64,000 nucleotides of DNA from an uncultured Clostridia bacterium (GTDB lineage: Bacteria > Bacillota > Clostridia > TANB77 > CAG-508). The notes under the pieces are model-generated. The model made no database searches. It was not told the origin of the DNA and was given only the letters and a program-made list of their open reading frames with translations. The DNA lies in the NCBI GenBank assembly GCA_948468225.1, contig CAOKHH010000001.1, positions 1 through 64,000 on the forward strand. Direction: 5' to 3'. Below are positions 11,901-20,900 of this stretch, one piece after another. The position numbers and the translations under genes are program-made. Each line of letters opens with the position of its first letter. Position 1 is the stretch's first letter.

Positions 11901-14900
11901 GAGCAGATGATATAAGAAACAAAGTTACAGTAACATATTATAAAAAAGAAGATGGAACAGAAACAGATGAAGCACCATCAGACTATGGAACATATGAAGT
12001 AAGAGTAAGCGTAGTAGAAGGAAATAATTATAATGCAGTAAATGGATTAAAAATAGGAGAATTTTCAATAACATCAGCAACACTAGACATTGCAGAAATT
12101 AAAGTGAAAAATCCAAATCCAAATGTATATGATGGAACACCAAAATTACCAACAATAGAAATGCCAGTTGGCGCAGGAACTGTAAAAGATATAAAATACT
12201 ATAAAGATGGAACAACAACAGAAGTTTCAAATCCAACAGATGCTGGAATATACAGAGTAAAAATAACAACTGAAAATGCAACAAATTATGCAAATATAGA
12301 AACATTAACAGATGTTGGTGCCTTTGAAATAGTAAAAGCAGATATACCAGTAGGTAATATAAATATAATACCATCAACACCAAAAACATATGATGGAACA
12401 GAAAGTACAGCAACAGCAACAATAGATACAACAGTAGTTCCAGGAGCAACAGATGTAACAATAGATGTAACATATGAAGATGCAGAAGGAAACGAAGTTC
12501 AAAATCCAACAGATGCTGGAGTTTATACAATAAAAGTAAGCTCAACAGGTGGAGCAAATTATAAGTCATTAGCAGAAACAGAAACAATAGAAAAAATAGT
12601 AATAAACAAGGTAACATTAAGTAAAGATGACATAAAATGTACATTACCAGAAAGTCTCGTATATGACAATACTTCTAAAAAAGCAACAATAACAGTAGAA
12701 AAAGATTTAGGAGAAGGTAGAACTTTAACAGTAGCTTCAAGCGATATAACAATAAAATATGAAGATGCAGAAGGAAATATAGTAGCAGACCCAAAAAATG
12801 CAGGAGCATATACAATAAAAGTAAAAGTAAATGCGGGAAAAAATTATGAGGCCTTAGCAGAAACAGAAGTAACAACATATACAGTAGAAAAAGCAACATT
12901 AACAGTGGCTGATTTTACAATAAGTGGTATACCAGATGGTGGAAGTAAACCATATGATGGAACTGCAGTTGCTGTAACAGCATCACAAAAATCACATATA
13001 ATAGAAGAATTAGAAACAGAAGTACAATATTATAATTCCAAAACTCCTGACAATGCAGAATTAAGTGCACCAAGTGGAGTAGGAACATACATAGTAAAAT
13101 TAAAAGTAAAAGAAGCAAACAACTACAAAGAAGCCAATATAGAATTAGGACAATTCGCAATAACACCAAAAGGATTTGATGCTAATAAAATAAAATATAC
13201 AAATACGGCAGAATATGATGGAACAAATAAAGATGCAAATGCAGTTAATATATATATAGAAGGAGATACGGCAGCTACAATAACAGATGTAAAATTTTAT
13301 AAAGCAGGACACGAAGCAAATGCAAGAGATGTTGGAATATATACAGTATATGCAGATATAACTACTACAGAATCTGGTCATGTTGGAGTTATTGAAATAG
13401 GAACATTTACAATAACACCAAAAGCTATAGAAGTAACAATACAAGATGAAACTATTGAATATGGACAAGAATTAACGGCAATACAAGTTAATGATGATAT
13501 AGTTTTAGGTAATGGCGATAATATAGAAGATATAATAACATACGAATTATCTGCTAAAACAGCAGGTACACAAACAATAATAGGAAAAGTAAAGAACACA
13601 GATACAGCTAAAAATTATACAGTAACATTTAACAATGGAACATGTACAATAACACCAAAACCAATAACAGTAACAATAGGAAATACAAGTAGTATATATT
13701 CAGGAGTTGAACCTACTTTACCTGCTACATCAACATTAGTAACAATACCAGATGGAGCTATTGTAGGAACTGATGACTTAGGAATAACTTTAACTAAAGA
13801 TGCAGGAACAGATGCAGGAGATTATGCAATAACAGGAAATGCAACAAATGCAAACTATGATGTAAGTTTTGAAAATGGAACATACACAATAACAAAAGCA
13901 ACATTAGATGAAGGTGATTTTGATAGAACTATAAGTGATGTAACATTTGGAACTACAGTTAATGTAGTGCCAACTTATAAAAACGGAATAACAGAAGCAG
14001 ACGCAGGTACAATTTCAGTTAAATACTATAAAGAAGATGGAACACCTGTTACAACTCCAACAGAAGTTGGAAAATATATAGTAAAAGCAAATACACCAGG
14101 TGGAACAAATTACTTTGCAGCAGATGGAGTAAGTGCAGATGAAGAAGGAAATATATTAGAAGAAATAACATTAGGAAAATTTAGTATAACAAAATCAGAT
14201 GAACCATTTACATTAACAGGAGTAACATTTAATGATAAAACAGTAACATATAATGGAGCAGAGCAAACAATAACAGTAACAGGTAGCTTACCAGAAGGAG
14301 TAAAAGTAACCTATACAAACAATAAAGGAACAGATGCTGGAACATATAATGCAATAGCAACATTTACAATAGACGAAACTAGCGAATTATATACACAATA
14401 TGGTTCAATTAAAGTAGAAGGTACACAAGGAAATACATTAACAGCAACTTTAACAATAGATAAAAAAGATCCTAAGGATGAGCCTGATACATATGGAGAA
14501 GATTTAAGCAAATTAACAAATTATGAGAAACCATATAAAACAGTATTATCAGACATAACATTACCAACAGGTAGTATGGGAACTTTTGAATGGAAAACTC
14601 CAGATGCCGAAGTTGGAAATGTTGGAACAAGAACACATAAGGTAATATACACACCAAGAAATACAAATTATAAGCCAGTAGAATTAGATGTTGATATTAC
14701 AGTAACAAAAATAGACCCAGAATATAACTTAGGAGAATTAGAAGCAACATATGGAGATACATTAGCAGATGTAACTTTACCAGAAGGGTTTACATGGAAT
14801 GATTTAACTACTACATCAGTTGGAAATGCAGGACAAAACACATTTAAAGTAACATTTACACCAGAAGATACAGATAATTATAATATATTAACAAATATAG

Positions 14901-17827
14901 ATGCTATAGTAAATGTCGAAAAAGCAGATCCAACAACTGATCCAACATTTAAAGCACCAACAGGACTTGAAGGATATGAAGGACAACCGCTATCTTCAAT
15001 AGATATAGAAGCATTTACTGGATTTAGCTGGACAGATTCAACTACACTATTACCTTTAATAAGTGACAATGGAAACACATTTAATACAACAATGACATTT
15101 ACGCCAGCAGATACTGATAACTATAAAACAATAGAGAATATTTCAGTTCAAGTTAATGTTAAAGAAAATGAAATAATAGGATTAAGAGTAACATCTACAA
15201 AGGCAGATGGGGCTAATCCGGAGTATTTTGAAGGACAAACATTTAACAGAAATGATATATTAGTTGAAGCGGAATGGGCAATAGGCGGATGGCAAACAGT
15301 AACAGATTACACAATAACAGATGAAGCAAGAACTTTAACAACTTCAGATACATTGATGGAAATAAATTATGCAGGAAAAACAGCAGACCAAGCCATAAAA
15401 GTAAAGGAAGATGAAGTAGCAAGCATAACAATAACGGCACCAGATAAATTAACATACAATTATGGAGATTCAATGATTGTAGCAGGAGGATCAATTACAA
15501 AAGTATGGGCAAGTGGAAAAACAGAAGAAAATATACCTATGACACTAGATATGCTATCTATAAAAGACAATACAACATTTAATTTCAATTCTATGAACGA
15601 AGTAGGAGCAAAAGAAGTAACAGTAGAAGCATTCGGAAAAACAATTGAAAATGCATTCCAAATTACAGTAAATGACAAAATAACAGGAATACAAGTAAAG
15701 AATAAAGAGAATTTACAAAAAATATATCATTTTGGAAAATCACTTAACTACAATTACATGAATACAGAAGATCCAGTAAAAGTAACAGTAACATATGGAA
15801 GCAAAGCTCCAGAAGAAATAGATTTAAGAGATTGTGAATTAACAGGATATGATCTATCAGATAAAACAAAAATTGGACAACCACAAACAGTAACAGTAAC
15901 ATACGAAGGACAAACAGATACGTTCGAAGTAATTTTAAACGATTATGTTGAAGACATAAAAGTAACAAAATATAAAGCTATATATGATATAGGAGAAACT
16001 TTAAGTATTCAAGAAGTAATAGCAAAAATGGCTAGTGGAGAAGAAAATTTAGTTGTAGGTTATACAACAAGTGGGTTTGATAGTACAACACCAGGATCTA
16101 AAACAGTAACAGTATCATATGATGGAAAAACAGCTCAAATAACAGTAACAGTAAGAAACAAAGTAAATGATATGTATATAGAAAAATTACCAAGCCAAAT
16201 ATCTAGTGATGGAACAAACGTAGATAAAACAATACCTTGGGGAACAGATTTATCAAAAACAGGTGGTTCTATAATAGTAAAAGATGCAGAAAACCCAGCA
16301 GGAAAAGAAATACCGATGACAAACTCAGCTGTAACTTTAGAAGGATATAATCCAACAAAATTAGGAACACAAATAATTACAGTAAGATATACATATAATG
16401 AAATAACAGATGATGGAGAAGTAGTACAACAATCAAAAACAGACACATTTACTGTAACAGTAGAAGATTATGAAACAAATACAATAAAAATAACATCACC
16501 AACAAAAACAACATATAATTATGGAGAAAACTTAGACTTAACAGGTGGAACAGTTTCAAAAGTATGGGCAAGTGGAAAAATAACAGATACAACACCAATA
16601 GATAGCGGAATGGTATCTGGATATAATGCAGTAAAGGTGGGAACACAAACTTTAACAATAACACATTGGGGAAAAACAGCCAACTTTAATGTAACAGTAG
16701 TGGATAAAACACTTGGAATATCTATGAAGAAGAATCCAAATAAAACAGAGTACACACAAGGACAAGCGATAGATGTTACAGGAGCTGTACTAAATGTAAC
16801 AAAACAAAGTGGAATAAAAGAAGTTCCTATAACAAAAGACATGATAAGTGGTTATAATCCAAACAAAGTTGGAACACAAGTAATAACAGTAACTTATGAT
16901 GGAAAACAAACACAATTTGTTGTAAATGTAAAGGCAAAGCCAACGACAAAACCAACAAATCCAACAAGACCAGTAAATCCAACAAAACCATCAACATCAG
17001 AAGTAGTAAAATACACAGTTACATTCGTAAATTATGATGGAACAGTATTAAAAGAGGAAGTTGTTGAAAGTGGAAAATCTGCAACAGCTCCAGAGCTAGA
17101 AAAAAGAGATGGATACAAATTTAAAGGTTGGGACAAATTATTTAATGATGTTAAAGAAGATATAACAGTAAAAGCTCAATATGAGGAAATTGATAGAGCA
17201 AAAATAAAAGGAAGTGTAACAGTAGAAAAAGGAAAGGACCCTGATTTATCTGATGTAACATTAGAAATATTTGATGAAGATGGAGAAAAAATTGACGAAA
17301 TACCAGTAACAGAAGATATGATAAGTGGATTTGATCCTGAAAAAATTGGAACACAAGTTGTAACTGTAACTTATGTAGGAGAAGACGGATACGAATATAC
17401 AGATACATTAAAAATTAGAGTAGTTAGACCAACTGAAACTTTAGGTGTAAAAGATGAATTTGTAGAAACTAAAGCAGAAAATATGCCATTCTTACCAGTA
17501 ATTGCAGGAACAAGTGGAGCAATAGGATTATTACTAATACTATTAGCACTTGCATCTAGAAAAAATGTTGAAATATATGCATTAACAGAAAATAAGAGAA
17601 AATTAGTAGGAAAACAAAAAATAAGTAAAAATAATCCAAGAATAGTATTGGATGAATACGAAAGACAATTAAAAAATGCAAATATTGAAATAGTATTAAA
17701 CAAGAACATTACAAAGAAATTAGATGATGAAGTAGTAAGTGTAGTGTTTGATGGTAAAAGATCTACATATAAAGTAGAATATGTAAATAAAGAAGAATTT
17801 ATTATAAGAATAAAAAATGTAGACTAA
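8975..17827 (+). CDS. Gene C: giant Ig-like / MBG-YDG repeat surface protein with membrane anchor and cytoplasmic tail
   Basis: A 2950-aa protein preceded by AGGGGG (8961-8966). A signal peptide (cleavage predicted after VYA, residue 35) is followed by a cohesin-like domain (about 36-205) shared with gene D, and three Big_3-type Ig repeats. Next come about eleven YDG/MBG-like repeats mixed with about six ATYGD...GF-T/S-W repeats, then further Big_3 repeats. A Thr/Pro/Lys linker lies at about 2656-2675 and a Flg_new (Listeria-Bacteroides, InlB B-like) repeat at about 2681-2741. After the motif TLGVKDE a transmembrane helix spans about 2838-2861. The last ~89 residues are predicted cytoplasmic and resemble the tail of gene D. 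There is no LPXTG motif. Likely a long stalk-like adhesin. It shares an operon with B and has no in-frame CGG. Confidence 0.85.
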   Translation: MLKNKITKRIVSLLIVFVIIINLLPNFSLLFGVYATTDIEKGVILKKGNYDAENKVFSIELSLKNLDATAIDITFCYPSDIVETINYIKYEAGVVEASTTQARTMEEPLEEFYIDTGAINDANISIFFNGECYAAGTDITILKMYFHITDDSVSINDITNEMFKIWDTSDDPDAYFAIVTDDSPEGEYSNEFNMYQVKGFIDPASREVTGISITTPPKTDYTLGELLDLAGMEVTATYNNDSTNTKILTTDEYETNADALDLKTAGEKTLTVTYVGKDNVAEGTTLTATVTLNVREKNIVSLEIQGIDGSYKQDDTIDLSKITVVATDEKGDSRTLNADEYTLSSTGNNIVGNKIKLTNSGTTTITATYKGENVENPANKPSATKTITVTEKVLTGIEITPATKDVYTVGETLDLSGLTVTPIYDDVKDENPIETGYTTKINGTTVQTGTPLSNIGVQTITVDYNGKTDTFDVVVFPTKLVGTEGDALSTVAVEGFTWADDTQEIAVGENEYTLTFTNTDPEKTKTCGVKVLGLPTGLTATYGDTLADVTLPEEKGFSWADTTTSVGNATEDGNEFAINYIDTDYADLKVKIIVDPKEIIVKIENTSSEYTGEEPTLSEDALISVEPTDLVNGDTVASLKIKLRKDPGTNVGDYDITGEYTSTNYDVTFKNKDDNTKETGTYTITKGTLVADNFDKTIPSSKEYDGSPVTAASANIKSSIIGAGTTIVIKYYKDGETTGSTVAPSDYGTYTVKANVAEGTNYFAADGTDGKPEIELGSFSITKKQLTKFDIDFEAPNPNTYDGTKKEATVAIKSSITGAGTISAIKYYKNGVEADPIDAGDYTVKITTTGATNYENVTDLEVGTFTIEKAEPTVTAPIGLTATYGDELSSVTLPEGFTWEESGKVGDAGTRTHTVKYTSTDSNYKDKTGISVTVEVAKADLEDSDFELTGMPTNNTKEYDGDSVTVTSKIKDGVLGADDIRNKVTVTYYKKEDGTETDEAPSDYGTYEVRVSVVEGNNYNAVNGLKIGEFSITSATLDIAEIKVKNPNPNVYDGTPKLPTIEMPVGAGTVKDIKYYKDGTTTEVSNPTDAGIYRVKITTENATNYANIETLTDVGAFEIVKADIPVGNINIIPSTPKTYDGTESTATATIDTTVVPGATDVTIDVTYEDAEGNEVQNPTDAGVYTIKVSSTGGANYKSLAETETIEKIVINKVTLSKDDIKCTLPESLVYDNTSKKATITVEKDLGEGRTLTVASSDITIKYEDAEGNIVADPKNAGAYTIKVKVNAGKNYEALAETEVTTYTVEKATLTVADFTISGIPDGGSKPYDGTAVAVTASQKSHIIEELETEVQYYNSKTPDNAELSAPSGVGTYIVKLKVKEANNYKEANIELGQFAITPKGFDANKIKYTNTAEYDGTNKDANAVNIYIEGDTAATITDVKFYKAGHEANARDVGIYTVYADITTTESGHVGVIEIGTFTITPKAIEVTIQDETIEYGQELTAIQVNDDIVLGNGDNIEDIITYELSAKTAGTQTIIGKVKNTDTAKNYTVTFNNGTCTITPKPITVTIGNTSSIYSGVEPTLPATSTLVTIPDGAIVGTDDLGITLTKDAGTDAGDYAITGNATNANYDVSFENGTYTITKATLDEGDFDRTISDVTFGTTVNVVPTYKNGITEADAGTISVKYYKEDGTPVTTPTEVGKYIVKANTPGGTNYFAADGVSADEEGNILEEITLGKFSITKSDEPFTLTGVTFNDKTVTYNGAEQTITVTGSLPEGVKVTYTNNKGTDAGTYNAIATFTIDETSELYTQYGSIKVEGTQGNTLTATLTIDKKDPKDEPDTYGEDLSKLTNYEKPYKTVLSDITLPTGSMGTFEWKTPDAEVGNVGTRTHKVIYTPRNTNYKPVELDVDITVTKIDPEYNLGELEATYGDTLADVTLPEGFTWNDLTTTSVGNAGQNTFKVTFTPEDTDNYNILTNIDAIVNVEKADPTTDPTFKAPTGLEGYEGQPLSSIDIEAFTGFSWTDSTTLLPLISDNGNTFNTTMTFTPADTDNYKTIENISVQVNVKENEIIGLRVTSTKADGANPEYFEGQTFNRNDILVEAEWAIGGWQTVTDYTITDEARTLTTSDTLMEINYAGKTADQAIKVKEDEVASITITAPDKLTYNYGDSMIVAGGSITKVWASGKTEENIPMTLDMLSIKDNTTFNFNSMNEVGAKEVTVEAFGKTIENAFQITVNDKITGIQVKNKENLQKIYHFGKSLNYNYMNTEDPVKVTVTYGSKAPEEIDLRDCELTGYDLSDKTKIGQPQTVTVTYEGQTDTFEVILNDYVEDIKVTKYKAIYDIGETLSIQEVIAKMASGEENLVVGYTTSGFDSTTPGSKTVTVSYDGKTAQITVTVRNKVNDMYIEKLPSQISSDGTNVDKTIPWGTDLSKTGGSIIVKDAENPAGKEIPMTNSAVTLEGYNPTKLGTQIITVRYTYNEITDDGEVVQQSKTDTFTVTVEDYETNTIKITSPTKTTYNYGENLDLTGGTVSKVWASGKITDTTPIDSGMVSGYNAVKVGTQTLTITHWGKTANFNVTVVDKTLGISMKKNPNKTEYTQGQAIDVTGAVLNVTKQSGIKEVPITKDMISGYNPNKVGTQVITVTYDGKQTQFVVNVKAKPTTKPTNPTRPVNPTKPSTSEVVKYTVTFVNYDGTVLKEEVVESGKSATAPELEKRDGYKFKGWDKLFNDVKEDITVKAQYEEIDRAKIKGSVTVEKGKDPDLSDVTLEIFDEDGEKIDEIPVTEDMISGFDPEKIGTQVVTVTYVGEDGYEYTDTLKIRVVRPTETLGVKDEFVETKAENMPFLPVIAGTSGAIGLLLILLALASRKNVEIYALTENKRKLVGKQKISKNNPRIVLDEYERQLKNANIEIVLNKNITKKLDDEVVSVVFDGKRSTYKVEYVNKEEFIIRIKNVD
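9077..9555 (+). repeat. Near-identical N-terminal segment shared with gene D (copy in C)
   Basis: The segment encoding the mature N-terminal cohesin-like domain of gene C aligns without gaps to 18044-18522 in gene D (offset 8967). Within 9121-9350 only a few substitutions are seen. The rest of the two proteins has diverged in domain content, so this points to a recent duplication or gene conversion. Confidence 0.85.
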
Positions 17828-17938
17828 AAGAAGTTACAAAAGAAATATTGATTTACAAATGAAAAAAGGCAAAATTTAGGCAATTAACTCGTAACTATAT
17901 TAGTATTGATAAAAATAAGAAACTTGGAGGAGAGTTTA

Positions 17939-20900
17939 ATGGAAGTTTTAAAAAGGCAAGTAAAAAGAATAACTAGTATTATTTTAATAATTACTATTTT
18001 AGTAGGGGTATTGCCTAATTTTGGCTTACTGAAGGAGTCGAAAGCAACAACAGATATTGAAAAAGGAGTTATATTAAAACAAGGAAGCTATGATGCGGAA
18101 AATAAGGTTTTTAGTATAGAATTATCTCTTAAAAATTTAGATGCAACAGCGATTGATATAACATTTTGTTATCCTAGTGATATAGTTGAAACAATAAATT
18201 ATATTAAGTATGAAGCAGGAGTAGTAGAAGCCAGTACAACTCAAGCGAGAACGATGGAAGAACCTCTTGAAGAATTTTATATAGATACTGGAGCAATAAA
18301 TGATGCAAATATAAACATATTCTTCAATGGAGAATGTTGTGCTACTGGTACAGATATAACAATAGCTAGAATGTATTTTCATATAAAAGATGATACTATA
18401 TCTATTGATGATATTACCAACAAAATGTTTAGAATAATAAACACAGAAGAGGATCCAAATGCTTATTTTGCAATTGTTACTGATGATTCACCAGAGGGAG
18501 AATATACCAATGAGTTTAATATGTTTTTAATACGAGGATTTACCGAGGCACCTTTATTAGAATCATTGTCTATAAAAACAAATCCCACTGAAGGACAAAA
18601 ATATATTCATGGAAAAGAAATTGATTTAACAGGATTAGAGCTTGAAGCAACATATTCAGATAATACAACAAAAACAATATATATTGATGATCCAGACCTA
18701 AAAATAACAACAGGAGAAAAAATTGGAGCATTTGCAGATATCAATGAGCCTAAGATAACATTCAAATATGAGGAAAAAATTACAACTTTAGATGTTGATG
18801 TTATAGATCCAGTAGTGAAAATAGAAGTTATTGATGAAGATGATATTTTAATGCAAGGAATAGATAGTGGAGAAAAAATTCCAAAAGATGAAGAGGGATT
18901 ATATGTAAAAACTACTACAGCAAGTGGAAATATAAATCAAGTACCATTAAATGATGAAAGAATAACTTTGGATAGTGATAAAGCAGATATAAACAAAGTA
19001 CCAGCAGATAAACAACAAAGTGTTGGAGGAGGAACATTTGCTGGACCACAAACAATAACAGTTACATATAAAGAAAGCAAAAATGAAGAAGGAATAACAA
19101 CAAATTTTGATATACTAGTAAATGATATAGTAGATAGGATTGAAATATCAACAATAAATTCTCCAATAAAAGAATTTACAATAAATGATATATTTACTAA
19201 ATCAGGAGCAATAGTTATAGTAGGAGCAAGTGGTCATGAATATGATGAAATACCTATGTCTTCAGATAGTGTAAAAGTAACTGAATTAGATGGAAAAGCT
19301 GTAGATTTAAGTAATATGACTTCTAGAGAATTATTAGTATCTTTTGGAAAAGCAACTGTTAAATACGAAATAACAATAAAAAATAAAGTAGAATCAATAA
19401 AAGTAAATTCAAATACTATAATATTAAAATATGATAAAAAAATAAATGAGCAACAAGATTTATTTTCTGGAATTACTGTAACAGAAATAATGGCAGATGG
19501 AACAGAAGGAGATACAAAAAATTTAGATTTTTCTTGGATACAAAATACAGATTGTTATGATGCAGATACATATAATCATAAATTAACAGTTTGGTATAAT
19601 AATGATAAGAACATAGTAGGTGAAATTCCAGTAAGAGTAATAAACGAAGTAAGAGGAATAGAAGTAACAGGACTTGAAGATAAAAAATTCGTTTATAATG
19701 ATACAATAAATTATGAGGGTGTAGAAGTATCTATTAAGTATGTAAATGGGGAAGTTACATATAGAGATGAAGAAATATTAGACTTATTAGAATACACTTT
19801 AGAAAATGATGGTTTACAATTAACAGTAAATGGATTTGATAGTAGTGTTATAGAAAACAATCAAAAAGTTACATTTACATATTCAGAAGATGGAAGCCAA
19901 ACAGTAAGCACAGATGTTTTTGTAAATATAGGCAAAGCAACACTAGAAGTACCAGAATGTGAAGTAATAGAAATATATGAAGGAAAGAAATTATCAACGG
20001 TTGCAGATAAATTGCCAGAAACTGAATATGGTAAAATAGAGTGGAAAAATCCAGATAAAACATTAACATATAGTGAAGAAGAACAAGTTGTTGATGCAAC
20101 ATATAAAATGAATGCTACATATAGTGAATTTTATGAAGATGTTGATTGTAAAATTAAAGTAAAAGTATTACAAAATACAGTTGCAAGCATAGAAGTATTA
20201 GATGAATCAACAAATACAAAAGAATACGTAGAAGGACAAAATTTCGATCCAATAGGAATGAAAATAAAAGTAACATATGAAAGTGGAGACGAAGTTACAG
20301 TAACAGTAGATGAAAATACTAAAGGAATAACATATGCGCCATCAGAAAACTTACAAGTAGGAACAGATGCAATAACAGTAACTTATGGTGGAAAGACAGC
20401 AACTCAAAGTATAACAGTAGAAGCAAAGAAAGTAACAAGCATAGAAGTAACACAGCCAACAAAGAACGAATATGTAGCAGGACAAAATCTAGACTTAACA
20501 GGAATGACAATAACGGCAACATACAATGATAATACTAAAAAAGATATAACAGCAGATACAAGCAAATATACAGTAAGTCCAGAAAATGGAGATGAATTAA
20601 ATACAGTAGGAACACAAACAATAACAGTAACATATATAGGAACAGATATAGATGCAGGGGCAACAATAACAGATTCAACAACAGTAGAAGTAGAAGCAAA
20701 GAAAGTAACAAGCATAGAAGTAACACAGCCAACAAAGAACGAATATGTAGCAGGACAAAATCTAGACTTAACAGGAATGACAATAACGGCAACATACAAT
20801 GATAATACTAAAAAAGATATAACAGCAGATACAAGCAAATATACAGTAAGTCCAGAAAATGGAGATGAATTAAATACAGTAGGAACACAAACAATAACAG

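Noticed and set aside
12099-12644. Long antisense ORFs opposite the repeat genes (e.g. 12099-12644, 31175-31732, 38069-38995)
   Set aside because: They mirror the codon bias of the sense repeats, begin without ribosome binding sites, and have low-complexity Leu/Ser/Val compositions.
17906-17938. Upstream start of gene D at 17906
   Set aside because: No ribosome binding site precedes it, and the GGAGG at 17926-17930 directs initiation to 17939, which begins a typical signal peptide.
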